Shown one piece after another: positions 1-10,505 of a DNA stretch of 35,574 nt. Origin of the DNA: Clostridium sp. Ade.TY (GTDB lineage: Bacteria > Bacillota > Clostridia > Clostridiales > Clostridiaceae); assembly GCF_000498355.1 (NCBI RefSeq), contig NZ_AVSV01000014.1, forward strand, positions 1 to 35,574. Direction: 5' to 3'. The number at the start of each line of letters is the position of its first letter. Positions within the stretch are counted from its first letter, which is position 1. Both the position numbers and the translations under genes were made by a program. The notes under the pieces are model-generated. The model ran no database searches, was not told the DNA's origin, and worked only from the letters and a program-made list of their open reading frames with translations.

Positions 1-11
1 AAGACCATTTT

Positions 12-67
12 ATCTCGTCGCTCTCAAGCGACTATTACATCTTATCACTCATTTTGTATTCTGTCAA
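12..67 (-). promoter_or_regulatory. rRNA-type P2 promoter and 5' leader hairpin
   Basis: Read on the minus strand, there is a consensus -35 TTGACA (62-67), a 17-base spacer and a -10 TAAGAT (39-44), with A/T tracts upstream of the -35 that resemble an UP element. The predicted transcript starts near 31-33 and begins with a perfect 6-bp hairpin (17-22 with 27-32, loop TGAG), then runs out of the window with GATAAAATGGTCTT. Strength, tandem arrangement and position downstream of gyrA fit the promoter of a 16S-23S-5S operon, which commonly follows gyrA in Clostridium. The rRNA itself is outside the window, so that assignment is inferred. Confidence 0.75.
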
Positions 68-120
68 CAACTTTTTAAAAACTTTTTTCGAAGTTTTCTG
101 AGTTGTTTCGATACGTCATC

Positions 121-142
121 AGCGACGAGATTTATAATACCA
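121..142 (-). promoter_or_regulatory. Possible upstream rRNA promoter P1 (extended -10)
   Basis: On the minus strand, TGGTATTAT forms an extended -10 (TG one base before TATTAT at 134-139). No good -35 lies 17 bases upstream. The predicted initial transcribed bases, ATCTCGTCGCT (131-121), are the exact reverse complement of AGCGACGAGAT in the P2 leader. Tandem promoters are usual for rRNA operons, but this one rests on the -10 alone. Confidence 0.35.
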
Positions 143-344
143 TAGACAATAACATATATATCATTTACATTACTTATTTTTATAAAATTATTTTTATTTT
201 TCTCTTATTTACTATATTTTTCTTTATTTTTCTATTAATGATACACTAGGATAAGATTACTTTGTATTTTCATATATATACTATAAAATCAATGAAAAAA
301 TCATTTTAAAATTGCTATTTTTACTTTTAATTTAATCAATTTAT
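143..344. other. AT-rich spacer, no gene seen
   Basis: This spacer separates the rRNA promoters from the gyrA terminator and is composed almost entirely of A and T. I found no ORF with a ribosome binding site, no convincing promoter and no RNA gene in it. Confidence 0.5.
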
Positions 345-348
345 ATAT

Positions 349-390
349 AAAAAAGACTAAATGTAATATTTTTAATTACATTTAGTCTTT
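349..390 (-). terminator. Terminator after gyrA
   Basis: A perfect 16-bp inverted repeat (352-367 with 375-390, 7-base loop) lies about 20 bases past the gyrA stop. On the minus strand it is followed by a run of five T, so it is a Rho-independent terminator closing the gyrB-gyrA transcript before the rRNA promoters. Confidence 0.9.
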
Positions 391-411
391 CATAAGCTTT
401 ATTTATAAATA

Positions 412-2949
412 TTATTCTTGATCTTCAGTAGCTCTATTTACTAATTCATCTAATGAATTATCATTAGCTTCAGTTTCAACAACATCTATTTCTAATTCTG
501 ATTGAACTTCTTCATTATCATCTTCTGATCCATCATTGCTGATTTTTGTTATAGCAACTACTTGTTCTTCTTCTAATGTTCTCATAAGCTTAACGCCCAT
601 TGTACTTCTACCAGTAACAGATACATCTTCTATGTTAATTCTTATAGCAACACCACTAGTATTTATTAACATTAATTCGTCTTCGCTTCTACATACTGTC
701 GCTCCAACTACTTTTCCTGTCTTATCTGTTATTTTATATGTCATAAGGCCTTTTCCGCCTCTATTTTGAACTTTATATTCAGTTATAGGTGTTCTCTTAC
801 CAAATCCATTTTCACTAACTACTAATAAATCTTCTTCATCTACAGCTATATCCATACATACTGCTATATCATCATCATTTAATGTTATAGCTTTAACCCC
901 TGAAGCAGTTCTTCCCATTGGTCTAACATCTGTTTCATTAAACTTAATTGCTAAACCATTTTGAGTAACCATTATTATATTAGCATCTCCTCTAGTCATT
1001 TTAACTTTAAGAAGCTCATCACCTTCTCTTAAGTTAATAGCTATTAGTCCGCTCTTTCTTAAATTTTTGAATTCTGAAAGACTTGTTTTCTTAACTATAC
1101 CATTTTTAGTTCCCATAAATAGATATCCATCTTCATAAACATCATTTACAGTAAGTACAGTTTCTATTCTTTCATCTGCTTCTATTTGAATAAGATTTAT
1201 TAAGTTTGTTCCTTTAGCAGCTCTTCCTGCCTCTGGTATTTGATATCCTCTTAATTTGTATACTCTTCCTCTGTTTGTGAAGAATAATATATCAGCATGT
1301 GTTGAAGTAACCATTACATGTTCTACAAAATCATCTTCTTTTGTAGACATTGCTTGAATTCCTTTTCCACCTCTTTTTTGTGCTGAATAAACATCAGATG
1401 CAATTCTCTTAACATATCCTGAATGAGTTAATGTTATTACAATTTCTCTCTCTTGAATTAAGTCTTCAACATCTATTTCATTTACATTTGCTTCTATTTC
1501 TGTTTTTCTTTCATCGTTATATTTATTTTTTATTTCTAATAGTTCTTCTTTTATTACTGAAAGAAGCTTTTCTTCACTATCTAAAATTGACTTTAAGTAT
1601 TCTATTTCTTTCATAAGTGCATTATACTCTTCTTCAATTTTATCTCTTTCAAGTCCTGTAAGTCTTCTAAGTCTCATTTCTAATATAGCTTGACTTTGCT
1701 TTTCTGAAAGATTAAATCTTTCCATAAGCGTATTTTTAGCTATTTCTGATGTCTTAGAATTTCTTATTATACTTATAACTTCATCAATATGATCTAAAGC
1801 TATTCTTAAACCTTCTAAGATATGAGCTCTAGCTTCTGCCTTATTTAATTCAAATAAAGTTCTTCTAGTTATAACTTCCTTTTGGAACTTTATATAATTA
1901 TTAAGTATTTGTTTTAAATTTAATATTTGTGGCTCATTATCCACTAATGCAAGCATTGTTACACCAAATGTATCTTGCATCTTTGTATGCTTATAAAGAA
2001 GATTTAAAACTACATTAGGATTTGCATCCCTTTTTAGTTCTATAACAATTCTCATACCTTCTCTATCTGATTCATCTCTTAGGTCTGATATTCCATTTAT
2101 CCTCTTATCTTTTACTAGATCTGCTATATTTTCTATAAGTTTAGCTTTATTTACTTGGTATGGTATTTCTGTAACAATTATCTTATGTCTATTATTTTCT
2201 TCTTCTATTTCAGCCTTCGCTCTAACTATTACTTTTCCTTTACCAGTTTCATAAGCTGATCTTATTCCAGATTTACCCATTATAGTTGCACCAGTTGGGA
2301 AATCCGGTCCTTTTATAACTGTCATTAAATCTAATATTGATAATTCTGGATTATCTATAAGCATTATTGTTCCGTCTATAACTTCACCTAAATTGTGAGG
2401 TGGTATGTTAGTTGCCATACCAACCGCTATACCTGATGAACCATTAACTAAAAGATTAGGAAATCTTGAAGGTAATACTGAAGGTTCTTTCTCTTCTCCA
2501 TCAAAGTTTGGAATAAAGTCTACTGTATCTTTACTTATATCCCTAATCATTTGAGATGCTATTTTGTTCATTTTCGCTTCTGTATATCTCATAGCCGCTG
2601 CGCTATCTCCATCTACAGAACCAAAGTTACCATGACCATCAACTAGCATATATCTCATTGAGAAGTCTTGAGCCATTCTAACTAATGCATCATAAACTGA
2701 TGAATCACCATGTGGGTGATATTTACCTAAAACTTCCCCTACTATTCTTGCACATTTTCTATAGCCCTTTTCTGGAGCTAATCCTAACTCATGCATTGAA
2801 AATAATATTCTTCTATGAACTGGCTTTAACCCGTCTCTAACGTCTGGAAGTGCACGACCAACTATAACACTCATAGCATAGTCTATATAACACTTTTTCA
2901 TTTCGTTTTTTATATCTACGGGTATAACTCTTCCCTCATTAAAACTCAT
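412..2949 (-). CDS. gyrA: DNA gyrase subunit A
   Basis: This is the breakage-reunion subunit of the type II topoisomerase that introduces negative supercoils; it works as an A2B2 tetramer with GyrB. The 845-residue protein has the winged-helix region with catalytic Tyr122 in AAAMRYTEA, the quinolone-determining segment [10 protein letters not shown] with Ser83 and Asp87 (the susceptible-type residues), a coiled-coil region at about 355-470, and the GyrA box QKRGGKG (524-530) opening the C-terminal beta-pinwheel that wraps DNA. It ends in an acidic tail typical of GyrA. A GTG nine bases upstream is part of the Shine-Dalgarno GAGGTG, so I chose the ATG at 2949, six bases after it. It lies 22 bases after gyrB and is clearly co-transcribed with it. 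Confidence 0.97.
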   Translation of the reverse strand: MSFNEGRVIPVDIKNEMKKCYIDYAMSVIVGRALPDVRDGLKPVHRRILFSMHELGLAPEKGYRKCARIVGEVLGKYHPHGDSSVYDALVRMAQDFSMRYMLVDGHGNFGSVDGDSAAAMRYTEAKMNKIASQMIRDISKDTVDFIPNFDGEEKEPSVLPSRFPNLLVNGSSGIAVGMATNIPPHNLGEVIDGTIMLIDNPELSILDLMTVIKGPDFPTGATIMGKSGIRSAYETGKGKVIVRAKAEIEEENNRHKIIVTEIPYQVNKAKLIENIADLVKDKRINGISDLRDESDREGMRIVIELKRDANPNVVLNLLYKHTKMQDTFGVTMLALVDNEPQILNLKQILNNYIKFQKEVITRRTLFELNKAEARAHILEGLRIALDHIDEVISIIRNSKTSEIAKNTLMERFNLSEKQSQAILEMRLRRLTGLERDKIEEEYNALMKEIEYLKSILDSEEKLLSVIKEELLEIKNKYNDERKTEIEANVNEIDVEDLIQEREIVITLTHSGYVKRIASDVYSAQKRGGKGIQAMSTKEDDFVEHVMVTSTHADILFFTNRGRVYKLRGYQIPEAGRAAKGTNLINLIQIEADERIETVLTVNDVYEDGYLFMGTKNGIVKKTSLSEFKNLRKSGLIAINLREGDELLKVKMTRGDANIIMVTQNGLAIKFNETDVRPMGRTASGVKAITLNDDDIAVCMDIAVDEEDLLVVSENGFGKRTPITEYKVQNRGGKGLMTYKITDKTGKVVGATVCRSEDELMLINTSGVAIRINIEDVSVTGRSTMGVKLMRTLEEEQVVAITKISNDGSEDDNEEVQSELEIDVVETEANDNSLDELVNRATEDQE

Positions 2950-2971
2950 GTACTTCACCTCGTATTTAGTA

Positions 2972-4891
<1,920 letters not shown>

Positions 4892-4934
4892 CTAAAATTT
4901 TATTTTGAATCCGCTAAGCGAAGGTATCTTTGAT

Positions 4935-5195
4935 TTATGGATTATAATCTAAGTCTGTTCTTTTAGTTAATGTTGATGAAGAAATAGGGGATAAATATAT
5001 TTTACTTTTCTTATCAACTTCCGCTATAACAAATGATTTGGGTTTATCTTTTGTTATTCTTTCCACAAATCCATCTTCCTCTGCCATTCTTAAAAACTGA
5101 ATTGTATCAGAACTATACATTGTTGTTTGTAAATCAAAAATTCCAATAACATCTTTTATAGGCACTACAACATTCTCACCTAAGTGCAAAAACAT
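4935..5195 (-). CDS. remB: RemB/YaaB family protein (DUF370)
   Basis: An 86-residue member of the DUF370/RemA-RemB family. In Bacillus subtilis remB (yaaB) occupies this same slot between recF and gyrB, and the Rem proteins are linked to control of biofilm matrix genes. The family-typical N-terminus FLHLGENVVVP and the following I-G-I-F-D segment are visible. The gene starts 15 bases after the recF stop and its ribosome binding site (AGAAGGAGG) lies in that gap, so the two are probably translated from one mRNA. The identification is firm from sequence and position, but the role in a Clostridium is not demonstrated by anything seen here. Confidence 0.88.
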   Translation of the reverse strand: MFLHLGENVVVPIKDVIGIFDLQTTMYSSDTIQFLRMAEEDGFVERITKDKPKSFVIAEVDKKSKIYLSPISSSTLTKRTDLDYNP

Positions 5196-5210
5196 TCAGA
5201 ATTCCTCCTT

Positions 5211-6296
5211 CTATTTTGAGACTATTCCGTCTTTTACTTTAAATAACCTTGAATCCTCATCTAAGTAATTGTTTAAATCTTCTATACCAGTACATGTTAT
5301 TATTGTTTGTATCTCTCCAATAGAACTAAGAACATATCTTTTTCTATTAAAATCTAACTCCGATAATACATCATCTAATAAAAGTACCGGATATTCACCA
5401 GTTTTCTCTTTTATAATTCTCAAAGATGCAAATTTCATAGTAAGAACTGCTGTCCTTTGCTGACCTTGTGACCCAAAGCTTTTTGTATCAACATTGTTTA
5501 TATAAACAGAAAAATCATCTCTATGAGGTCCATGACTAGTTATCCCCTTATCCATATCTCGTTTTCTATTCTTCTTTAATGTTTCATAAAAATCATTCTG
5601 GATATCATCGAGATTTTTTATTGTAGAATTATACTTAAACTCAATAATCTCTTTTCCTGATGTAATATCTTTGTGTATCTCTTTGGAATATTCATTTAAA
5701 GACTTTAAATAAGATAATCTCTGCTCAATTATATATGATCCAAAGCTTGATAACTGAATATCATATATATCTAACATCTCTAAATCAAGATTTCTATTTT
5801 TTAGAATTATATTTCTTTCGTTCATTACTTTATTGTATTGAACCAAATTATAATAATATTTAGAGTCTAACTGACATAATTCCATATCTATAAATTTTCT
5901 TCTTATTCCTGGAGAATCTTTTATGATCTTTAAGTCCTCTGGTGAAAACATAACAACATTAAAGTTCCCAAACAATTCTCCTATTTTATTTATTTTTATA
6001 GAATTTACTTTTATAACTTTTTTGCCGTCTTTTAGGATGTTAATATCTATTTTTTTATCTAATCGATTTTTACCAACACTTACACTTAGAAATGCCACTT
6101 CACTATTCCAATTTACAAGGTCTTTATCTCGTGAAGTTCTATGTGATTTAGCAAAACCACAATAATATATTGCTTCTAATATGTTAGTCTTGCCCTGTGC
6201 GTTATCGCCCATAAAAACATTAACGTGTCTTCCTAAATCTATTTCTAAATTTTCATAGTTTCTGTAATTTATTAATTTAAGCTTTTTTACATACAT
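5211..6296 (-). CDS. recF: DNA replication and repair protein RecF
   Basis: RecF is an SMC-like ABC ATPase that binds at single-strand gaps and, with RecO and RecR, helps load RecA. At 361 residues it is full length. Walker A is GDNAQGKTN (30-38), the ABC signature is SFGSQGQQR (273-281), and Walker B with the D-loop is LLLDDVLSELD (305-315). The ribosome binding site before the ATG is poor (GGGTG seven bases upstream), suggesting modest expression. It sits between yaaA and remB, in the conserved origin-linked cluster, with an 86-base gap to yaaA. Confidence 0.96.
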   Translation of the reverse strand: MYVKKLKLINYRNYENLEIDLGRHVNVFMGDNAQGKTNILEAIYYCGFAKSHRTSRDKDLVNWNSEVAFLSVSVGKNRLDKKIDINILKDGKKVIKVNSIKINKIGELFGNFNVVMFSPEDLKIIKDSPGIRRKFIDMELCQLDSKYYYNLVQYNKVMNERNIILKNRNLDLEMLDIYDIQLSSFGSYIIEQRLSYLKSLNEYSKEIHKDITSGKEIIEFKYNSTIKNLDDIQNDFYETLKKNRKRDMDKGITSHGPHRDDFSVYINNVDTKSFGSQGQQRTAVLTMKFASLRIIKEKTGEYPVLLLDDVLSELDFNRKRYVLSSIGEIQTIITCTGIEDLNNYLDEDSRLFKVKDGIVSK

Positions 6297-6382
6297 TTAT
6301 AAACACCCATATTAATTATATCATATTAAGACAATAAAAGCTTATCTTTATAAGATTGTAAGTTATATAGCAATAGACAGAT

Positions 6383-6589
6383 TTATATTACTTTATAACT
6401 TTCTCCATCAAATTCAACTACATCATTAACTCTTATTTTCTTTCCTCTTTGAGTACAAATTTCTCCATTTACTTTAACCAATTCATCTAATATGTATACT
6501 TTTGCTTCTGATCCTAAAGATGCAATACCTGCCCACTTTAAGAACGCATCTAATTTTATAAATTCTGTATTTATTTTAATTTCTTGCAT
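6383..6589 (-). CDS. yaaA: S4-domain RNA-binding protein YaaA
   Basis: A 68-residue protein made almost entirely of an S4 RNA-binding fold (FIKLDAFLKWAG ... AKVYILDELVKVNGE). YaaA proteins of this size lie between dnaN and recF throughout the Firmicutes and have been linked to large-subunit ribosome assembly. The start is fixed by an in-frame TGA just upstream and by the conserved N-terminus MQEIKINTEFIKLD. The start has no good Shine-Dalgarno directly before it. The strong one (AAGGAGG) lies about 50 bases upstream, separated from this ATG by a 13-bp hairpin (see the regulatory entry). Confidence 0.9.
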   Translation of the reverse strand: MQEIKINTEFIKLDAFLKWAGIASLGSEAKVYILDELVKVNGEICTQRGKKIRVNDVVEFDGESYKVI

Positions 6590-6599
6590 AATTATTCAT

Positions 6600-6647
6600 A
6601 ACCTATGCATAATTTTTTAATATTTATGCATAGGTTTTCCTCCTTTT
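6600..6647 (-). promoter_or_regulatory. Hairpin between strong RBS and yaaA start, with mini-ORF
   Basis: Directly after the dnaN stop the mRNA carries AAGGAGG, then a perfect 13-bp inverted repeat (6624-6636 with 6600-6612, 11-base loop), then 10 bases and the yaaA ATG. No T-run follows, so it is not an intrinsic terminator. The same strong RBS is ideally spaced (7 bases) for a four-residue ORF, ATG at 6631 to TAA at 6617 (Met-His-Lys-Tyr), which lies inside the hairpin. Either folding brings the RBS near yaaA, or yaaA depends on reinitiation after the mini-ORF. Both are inferences. Confidence 0.6.
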
Positions 6648-7748
6648 TTATCTTATTAGTCTAACAGGTAATACTAAATATTTATAATTATCAGCATCTT
6701 TTGCTTTTATAATACAAGGACTTACACTTGAAGTCATTTCCATTACAACTTCTTCATCTTCAAAATTCTTTAAAACATCAATTAAGTATCTTGAATTAAA
6801 TGCAATTTGAATTTTATCTCCTTGCAGATTTATGAAAACTTCTTCTCTCACTTTTCCCAATTGAGAATTAGAAGTTATAATTAAAGCATCATCTTGAACA
6901 TCTAATTTAATAAGATTATTATTTCCATCCTTAGCCATTAAAGATGCTCTTTCTATTCCATTTTGAAGATCTTGTTTTTTTACTGTAACTAATAATTTAT
7001 GTTCTTCAGGAAGTAATGATTTATAGTTTACAAATTTTCCTTCTAAAAGTCTTGAAATTATTCTTGTTTTATTTAAATTAAATAAAATATGATTATTAGT
7101 AAATGTTATTTGAACTAAATCATTAACATCTTCTAATATTTTTGATACTTCATTTAAAGTCTTGCCAGGAATTACAATTTCTATATCAAAATCAGTATCT
7201 AAATATTCGCTTCTTATTGCTAATCTGTATCCATCTAATGCAACAAGATTTAAAGTTCTCTCTTTAACTTCAAATAAAACTCCTTGAAGAATTGGTCTAG
7301 TTTCATCTTGAGCAGTTGCAAAAGATGTACACTTAATCATATTTTTTAATATATTTTGTGGTACTTCAATTTGCATATTTTCATTTAAACTTGGTAGTTC
7401 TGGGAATTCATCAGAACCCATATAAACTACGTTAAATACTGATTTTTCGCATGTTATTTGAACAGTATCATTATCCATAGTTTCTATTTTTATATCTGAG
7501 TTAGGTAACTTACGTATTATTTCACCAAATATTTTTGCATCTATTACGATACTTCCTTCGTTTATTACATCAGCTTCAACTTTAGTCTCTATACTTACAT
7601 CCATATCTGAGCCAATTAATGTTAAGCCTTCTTTATTAGCATTTATGTAAATACCTTCTAATACAGACATTGTTGATTTTCCTGTAATAGCTTTTTGTAC
7701 TATTGAAATTCCTTCTTGTAATTTTTGTTTTTCACATATAAATATCAT
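6648..7748 (-). CDS. dnaN: DNA polymerase III sliding clamp (beta subunit)
   Basis: DnaN forms the ring-shaped dimer that tethers the replicative polymerase to DNA and recruits other replication and repair proteins. The 366-residue protein has the usual three tandem clamp domains, the conserved ATAQDETRPILQGVLFE region in the middle domain, and the C-terminal Y-L-V-L-P-V-R-L-I-R that ends nearly all DnaN proteins. The ATG follows AAGGAGG by seven bases. It lies 274 bases downstream of dnaA across the first origin subregion and is probably co-expressed with it. Confidence 0.97.
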   Translation of the reverse strand: MIFICEKQKLQEGISIVQKAITGKSTMSVLEGIYINANKEGLTLIGSDMDVSIETKVEADVINEGSIVIDAKIFGEIIRKLPNSDIKIETMDNDTVQITCEKSVFNVVYMGSDEFPELPSLNENMQIEVPQNILKNMIKCTSFATAQDETRPILQGVLFEVKERTLNLVALDGYRLAIRSEYLDTDFDIEIVIPGKTLNEVSKILEDVNDLVQITFTNNHILFNLNKTRIISRLLEGKFVNYKSLLPEEHKLLVTVKKQDLQNGIERASLMAKDGNNNLIKLDVQDDALIITSNSQLGKVREEVFINLQGDKIQIAFNSRYLIDVLKNFEDEEVVMEMTSSVSPCIIKAKDADNYKYLVLPVRLIR

Positions 7749-7764
7749 TTAATATCCTCCTTAC

Positions 7765-8011
7765 TTATTCACAGATAAGATTGGTTTAGTTTAGTTAGAT
7801 AAATATAAATTATATAGTAATAATAGTAGTAGGGACTGTGGATATGTTGATAAGTACTTTAAAGCCAGTAAAATCAACATGATTCTATAAAAAAATATTG
7901 TGGATAAGTCCGTAACTTTTTATACATCTTATCCACAGTTATTCACAGTCTATTTTATTTAAATAGTTATCCACATGTTATTATAGACTTATTATCTACA
8001 ATTGTTGATAA
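7765..8011. other. oriC: oriC subregion between dnaA and dnaN (DnaA boxes)
   Basis: The 274-base gap holds many matches to the DnaA box TTATNCACA. Exact matches on the plus strand are at 7765-7773, 7929-7937, 7939-7947 and 7967-7975, and on the minus strand at 7899-7907. One-mismatch copies are at 7837-7845, 7845-7853, 7992-8000 and 8003-8011. An AT-rich stretch (about 7784-7832) with DnaA-trios lies next to the pair at 7837-7853. The layout matches the unwinding subregion of the bipartite Bacillus-type origin. The box identities are seen directly; function as oriC follows from family knowledge and position. Confidence 0.9.
7815..7853 (+). other. DnaA-trio unwinding element with its two DnaA boxes
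   Basis: Six contiguous trinucleotides, TAG TAA TAA TAG TAG TAG (7815-7832), are followed by GGAC (7833-7836) and two DnaA boxes in the same orientation, TGTGGATAT (7837-7845) and TGTTGATAA (7845-7853). In B. subtilis the basal unwinding system consists of two DnaA boxes, a short GC-rich spacer and DnaA-trios that guide DnaA onto one strand. The order and spacing here match that description. Confidence 0.8.
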
Positions 8012-8022
8012 AAGTCGAAAAT

Positions 8023-9387
8023 TTAACCTTGAGTTAGTTTTTTAGTAATATCATCAATTGTATGTTGTAAACTTTCATCTCTATTTAAGTTATCTGATAT
8101 TTTTTCGTAGGCATGTATAACAGTAGTATGATCTCTACCACCAAATTCTTCTCCTATTTTAGGTAAAGACATATCTGTTAGTTTTCTACTTAGGTACATC
8201 GCAATTTGTCTTGGATAAGAAACATTACGAGTTCTTCTTTGAGATTTTAAATCTTCAACTCTTAGATTAAAATAATTAGCAACAACATCTTGTATTATTT
8301 CTATAGTTATATGTTTGTTTTGTTTTTTAGAAATAATATCTTTTAATGCTTCAGATGCTAGATCTACTGTTATTTCTCTATTTGTTAAAGATGAATATGC
8401 GACGATTCTTATTAAAGCACCCTCTAATTCTCTAATATTTGATTTTATTTTTGTAGCTATATATACCATTACTTCATTAGCTACATTTAGTTTTTCTACA
8501 TCAGCTTTTTTCTTTAATATTGCCATTCTAGTTTCAAAATCAGGAACTTGAATATCAGCAATAAGACCCCATTCAAATCTAGAACGCAATCTATCTTCTA
8601 ATGTAGGAATTTCTTTTGGTGGTCTATCTGATGATAGAATTATTTGTTTATTCGCATCATGTAATGCATTGAATGTATGGAAAAACTCTTCTTGAGTTCT
8701 TTCTTTTCCAGCTATGAATTGAATATCGTCAATTAAAAGTACATCTACATTTCTATATTTATTTCTAAAGTCTTCGTTTTTATCATCTTTAATTGCATTA
8801 ATTAATTCATTAGTAAATTTTTCTGATGAAACGTAAACAACTTTTGCATTTTTGTTATTTTGTAAAACATAATGACCAATAGCGTGCATTAAGTGAGTTT
8901 TACCAAGTCCAACTCCACCATATATAAATAATGGGTTATAGGCTTTTGCTGGAGATTCAGCAACTGCAAGTGAAGCAGCATGAGCAAACCTATTACTATT
9001 ACCTATTACGAAAGAATCAAAAGTATATTTTGGATTAAGATTTGTATTCATTTCATCATTTACTATGATTTTTTTATCGTCATTCAATCTTCCTTTTTGC
9101 TTTTTATCTTTAATTTCTTCTTCAGTGTTTTGAATTTCAGAAGCTATTAAAAATTGAATTGTATAAAGTTTAGAGCAAATAGCTTTTATTGAATTGGCTA
9201 CTAAATCTTTATATCGTTTTTCAAGTATTTCTTGAGTGAATGCGTTAGGAACACTGATTTTGATAGTGTCAGAAGACATAGAAATAGGTTCGCAACTTTT
9301 AATCCATGTATTAAAACTGACTTCGCTTAATTCGCCTTTTATAATATTCAGTGTCTTTTCCCATAATTCTTTCAGCTCTGCATCCAT
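8023..9387 (-). CDS. dnaA: Chromosomal replication initiator DnaA
   Basis: DnaA binds the origin boxes, forms an ATP-dependent filament, melts the DNA and recruits helicase. The 454 residues comprise domain I (1-85, [16 protein letters not shown]), a short linker domain II (about 86-118), the AAA+ domain III with Walker [10 protein letters not shown] (157-165) and Walker B LLIDDIQF (217-224), and domain IV with the DNA-binding signature [11 protein letters not shown] (416-426). The start follows TGGAGG by seven bases. DnaA boxes flank the gene on both sides, which allows the autoregulation known for dnaA. A possible minus-strand promoter is TTGATA (9462-9467), 17 bases, TATTTT (9439-9444). 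Confidence 0.98.
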   Translation of the reverse strand: MDAELKELWEKTLNIIKGELSEVSFNTWIKSCEPISMSSDTIKISVPNAFTQEILEKRYKDLVANSIKAICSKLYTIQFLIASEIQNTEEEIKDKKQKGRLNDDKKIIVNDEMNTNLNPKYTFDSFVIGNSNRFAHAASLAVAESPAKAYNPLFIYGGVGLGKTHLMHAIGHYVLQNNKNAKVVYVSSEKFTNELINAIKDDKNEDFRNKYRNVDVLLIDDIQFIAGKERTQEEFFHTFNALHDANKQIILSSDRPPKEIPTLEDRLRSRFEWGLIADIQVPDFETRMAILKKKADVEKLNVANEVMVYIATKIKSNIRELEGALIRIVAYSSLTNREITVDLASEALKDIISKKQNKHITIEIIQDVVANYFNLRVEDLKSQRRTRNVSYPRQIAMYLSRKLTDMSLPKIGEEFGGRDHTTVIHAYEKISDNLNRDESLQHTIDDITKKLTQG

Positions 9388-9831
9388 TTCCGATCCTCCA
9401 TTAAAAATTTTTTTATTTTATTTTTTTGAAAATGCATTAAAATAACATAATAATAACAACATATCAACATTTTATTAACAAAATACGAGTCATAGAAAAA
9501 TATGTATATAAAAATATTCACATGTTGATAATTATGTTAATTCAAATATTAAAATTAAATTTATTAACATATGTTAACTATTAAGTTTTTAACAGTTTAA
9601 ATTTACTCAAAATCGCATAAAACAACAAAAAAAAGAGATATGTTTTAAAAATTTTGAGAAAAAAAGAACAAGTTATCAACAGATATATCCACAGCTGTGG
9701 ATAAGTTCCATTTAATAACAAGTTATTCACAATATATTAATTATGATACCATAAGTAAATAGGGGGATTCAATAAGTTATCCACAATTTTTGAAATATAC
9801 TACTACCAATTATCAACAATTACCTAGATTC
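9388..9831. other. oriC: oriC subregion upstream of dnaA (DnaA boxes, AT-rich)
   Basis: This gene-free stretch between the diverging dnaA and rpmH genes carries the second cluster of DnaA boxes. Matches to TTATNCACA are at 9673-9681, 9723-9731, 9777-9785 and 9810-9818 on the plus strand and at 9523-9531 and 9696-9704 on the minus strand, with weaker copies at 9514-9522, 9561-9569 and 9685-9693. The segment 9673-9704 packs three in 32 bases. A perfect 14-bp palindrome, TTAACATATGTTAA (9564-9577), is also present. I found no ORF with a ribosome binding site. This corresponds to the incA/incB side of a Bacillus-type bipartite origin. Confidence 0.85.
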
Positions 9832-9860
9832 TTGACATAACAAAGGTATATATATATAAT
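9832..9860 (+). promoter_or_regulatory. Promoter of rpmH-rnpA operon
   Basis: A perfect sigma-A promoter: TTGACA (9832-9837), a 17-base spacer and TATAAT (9855-9860). It is the strongest promoter match in the window and lies 75 bases before rpmH. A DnaA box (9810-9818) ends 13 bases before the -35, so DnaA binding could influence it (inference). Confidence 0.93.
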
Positions 9861-9935
9861 GATAAGGTAAATCTAAAATATGATAAGTATAGTTATTTTG
9901 CTATATAAATTTTTTATTGAAGGGAGTGTAGTGTA

Positions 9936-10070
9936 ATGTTCATGACATACCAACCTAAAAAAAGACAAAGAAAAAAAGAACATGGCTTCAGAAAGAGAAT
10001 GAAAACTGCATCAGGTAGAAACATTCTAAGAAAAAGAAGACAAAAAGGTAGAAAAAAATTAACAGCATAA
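9936..10070 (+). CDS. rpmH: 50S ribosomal protein bL34
   Basis: A 44-residue, very basic protein of the large ribosomal subunit, first gene to the right of the origin. It begins [20 protein letters not shown] and continues with the conserved R-M-K-T-A-S-G-R and a Lys/Arg-rich tail ending LTA. The N-terminal extension MFM before TYQPKK is typical of clostridial L34. AGGGAG lies upstream at moderate spacing. A perfect promoter precedes it and a short terminator-like hairpin follows before rnpA, which would let the cell make more L34 than RNase P protein. Confidence 0.97.
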   Translation: MFMTYQPKKRQRKKEHGFRKRMKTASGRNILRKRRQKGRKKLTA

Positions 10071-10071
10071 G

Positions 10072-10096
10072 GGCCGCATTTTAGTGGCCTTTTTTC
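10072..10096 (+). terminator. Attenuator-like hairpin between rpmH and rnpA
   Basis: GGCCGC (10072-10077) pairs with GTGGCC (10084-10089), including one G-U pair, with a six-base loop and a run of six T directly after. The stem is short, so it probably terminates only part of the transcripts, leaving read-through for rnpA, which has no obvious promoter of its own. Confidence 0.75.
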
Positions 10097-10130
10097 TACA
10101 ATGTAGGAAAAAAAGGAGTATTAAATACCC

Positions 10131-10505
10131 ATGATATACAGATTAAAAAAGAATAATGAATTTAGGACAGTATATAGAAGAGGTAAATCCATAGCGAATA
10201 ATCTTTTGGTATTATATACTTATAATAATAGAAGAAATAGAAATATAGATGGCAATCTTTATAATAAAGTAGGAGTGTCTGTTAGTAAAAAAGTTGGAAA
10301 TAGCGTAGTTAGAAGTAGAAGCAAAAGATTAATCATGGAATCTTATAGGTTAAATGAAGCTTCTATAAAAAAGGGGTTTGATTTCATATTTATTGCAAGA
10401 ACAAATATGAAGGATAAAAGTTTTCATGAAGTTGAAAGAGCTATGAAAAATTTATTTAGGAAAGCAGGCCTATATAATGAAGAAGATAATTCTAATTCTG
10501 ATTAG
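10131..10505 (+). CDS. rnpA: Ribonuclease P protein component
   Basis: The protein subunit of RNase P, which helps the catalytic RNA remove 5' leaders from precursor tRNAs. Its 124 residues are normal length. Visible are the N-terminal [18 protein letters not shown], the [17 protein letters not shown] strand-turn region and the basic helix [13 protein letters not shown], which corresponds to the family's RNA-binding RNR motif, here with Ser in place of the usual Asn. AGGAG lies 12 bases before the ATG, a long spacing that suggests lower translation than rpmH. It overlaps yidD by 29 bases. Confidence 0.95.
   Translation: MIYRLKKNNEFRTVYRRGKSIANNLLVLYTYNNRRNRNIDGNLYNKVGVSVSKKVGNSVVRSRSKRLIMESYRLNEASIKKGFDFIFIARTNMKDKSFHEVERAMKNLFRKAGLYNEEDNSNSD

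Noticed and set aside
8012..8022. AAGTCGAA next to the dnaA stop as a Spo0A box
   Set aside because: Only one near match to TGTCGAA was found and the first base differs; a single degenerate 7-mer in AT-rich DNA is not enough.
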